From: Bacteroidaceae bacterium
GTDB taxonomy: Bacteria; Bacteroidota; Bacteroidia; Bacteroidales; Bacteroidaceae
Direction: 5' to 3'
Assembly (NCBI GenBank): GCA_017628775.1
Contig: JAGBYN010000065.1
Span: forward strand, 1-6,180
DNA length: 6,180 bases
The position numbers and the translations under genes were made by a program. Shown here one piece after another: positions 5,807-6,180 of the stretch (positions are counted from its first letter, which is position 1; the number at the start of each line of letters is the position of its first letter). The notes under the pieces were generated by a model. That model was not told the origin of the DNA and ran no database searches. It saw only the letters and a program-made list of their open reading frames with translations.

Positions 5807-6180
5807 ATGTTATCTAAATTCATTTATTTTTGGGGACGATGGCTCTTGATATTAACAGCCTTTGGAGGTTTTATATCCTGTCAAGAAAAATCCAACCTCG
5901 TTGTTGTTGGCATCTTTTGTATCAATGATTTTCATGGTGCATTCCTACCCGATGAACACGAGGGGAAGCCTGGTGCATCAAACATTCTGATAACATTAGA
6001 TTCACTGAAAAAAACATACCCCCACCACGTCACAATCGCTGGTGGCGATAATTTTGGCGGCTCCTTTTTATATAAAGCCACCCAAGGCAGTTTGCTACAT
6101 CAGTTTTATAAGGCAGCAGACATTAAATTCTCAGCAATAGGCAATCACGAATTTGACGATGGCGAGCATGGTTTATTAAA
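5807..6180 (+). CDS. 5'-nucleotidase/metallophosphatase-family lipoprotein (3' end outside window)
   Basis: The reading frame from the ATG at 5807 stays open to the window edge, giving 124 complete codons. Residues 1-25 form a lipoprotein-type signal: basic and aromatic start, hydrophobic core (13-23) and FISC with Cys25. The mature part begins the metallophosphatase fold of the UshA/5'-nucleotidase family, with NDFHG (40-44), AGGDNFGGS (78-86) and GNHEFDDG (112-119). Asp41, His43, Asp81 and Asn113 would be metal ligands, matching the order of Asp41, His43, Asp84 and Asn116 in E. coli UshA as I recall them. Such exported enzymes release phosphate and nucleosides from nucleotides, or hydrolyse other phosphate esters; the substrate cannot be told. 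The later His ligands and any C-terminal substrate domain lie beyond the window. No promoter is visible between fkp and this gene, so read-through from fkp is possible. Confidence 0.9.
   Translation, partial: MLSKFIYFWGRWLLILTAFGGFISCQEKSNLVVVGIFCINDFHGAFLPDEHEGKPGASNILITLDSLKKTYPHHVTIAGGDNFGGSFLYKATQGSLLHQFYKAADIKFSAIGNHEFDDGEHGLL

Noticed and set aside
1..6180. CRISPR array, insertion sequence, phage or defence system
   Set aside because: No spaced repeats, transposase, terminal inverted repeats, integrase or known defence domains are present; the window reads as core chromosome.

Overview
The window looks like ordinary chromosomal DNA from a member of the Bacteroidales (Bacteroidetes), possibly Prevotella-like. 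Three things point there. One is a full-length bifunctional fucokinase / fucose-1-phosphate guanylyltransferase (Fkp). Another is a DUF4369 lipoprotein. The third is promoters of the Bacteroidetes sigma type (-7 box TAnnTTTG) with no clear Shine-Dalgarno sequences before the start codons. The genus is an inference; the phylum-level call is much firmer.

Layout. Bases 1-168 hold the tail of one tRNA-Gly gene, a complete tRNA-Gly(GCC) and a strong terminator. Bases 239-890 hold a promoter and a six-helix HdeD/DUF308-type membrane protein on the + strand. A hairpin at 921-952 separates it from a convergent minus-strand group: a small four-helix membrane protein (984-1373), a DivIC/FtsB-type septum protein (1548-1847) and a DUF4369 lipoprotein (1926-2612). 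A 297-base divergent region (2613-2909) carries one recognisable promoter for each direction. It is followed by fkp (2910-5723, +). After a perfect 12-bp inverted repeat, a lipoprotein of the 5'-nucleotidase / metallophosphatase family starts at 5807 and runs off the right edge.

How the genes relate. They do not form one pathway. Fkp makes GDP-L-fucose from salvaged L-fucose in the cytoplasm, for surface glycans. The other protein products are mostly envelope proteins: inner-membrane proteins of unknown role, a division-complex component, and two lipoproteins. A hairpin behind the DivIC-type gene suggests that the four-helix gene downstream is transcribed separately. The gap between those two genes contains an unexplained tandem 21-bp repeat.

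I found no convincing undescribed system. The most useful points are the tandem repeat, the unusual inverted repeat just before the 5'-nucleotidase start, the duplicated tRNA-Gly unit, and several start-site corrections.
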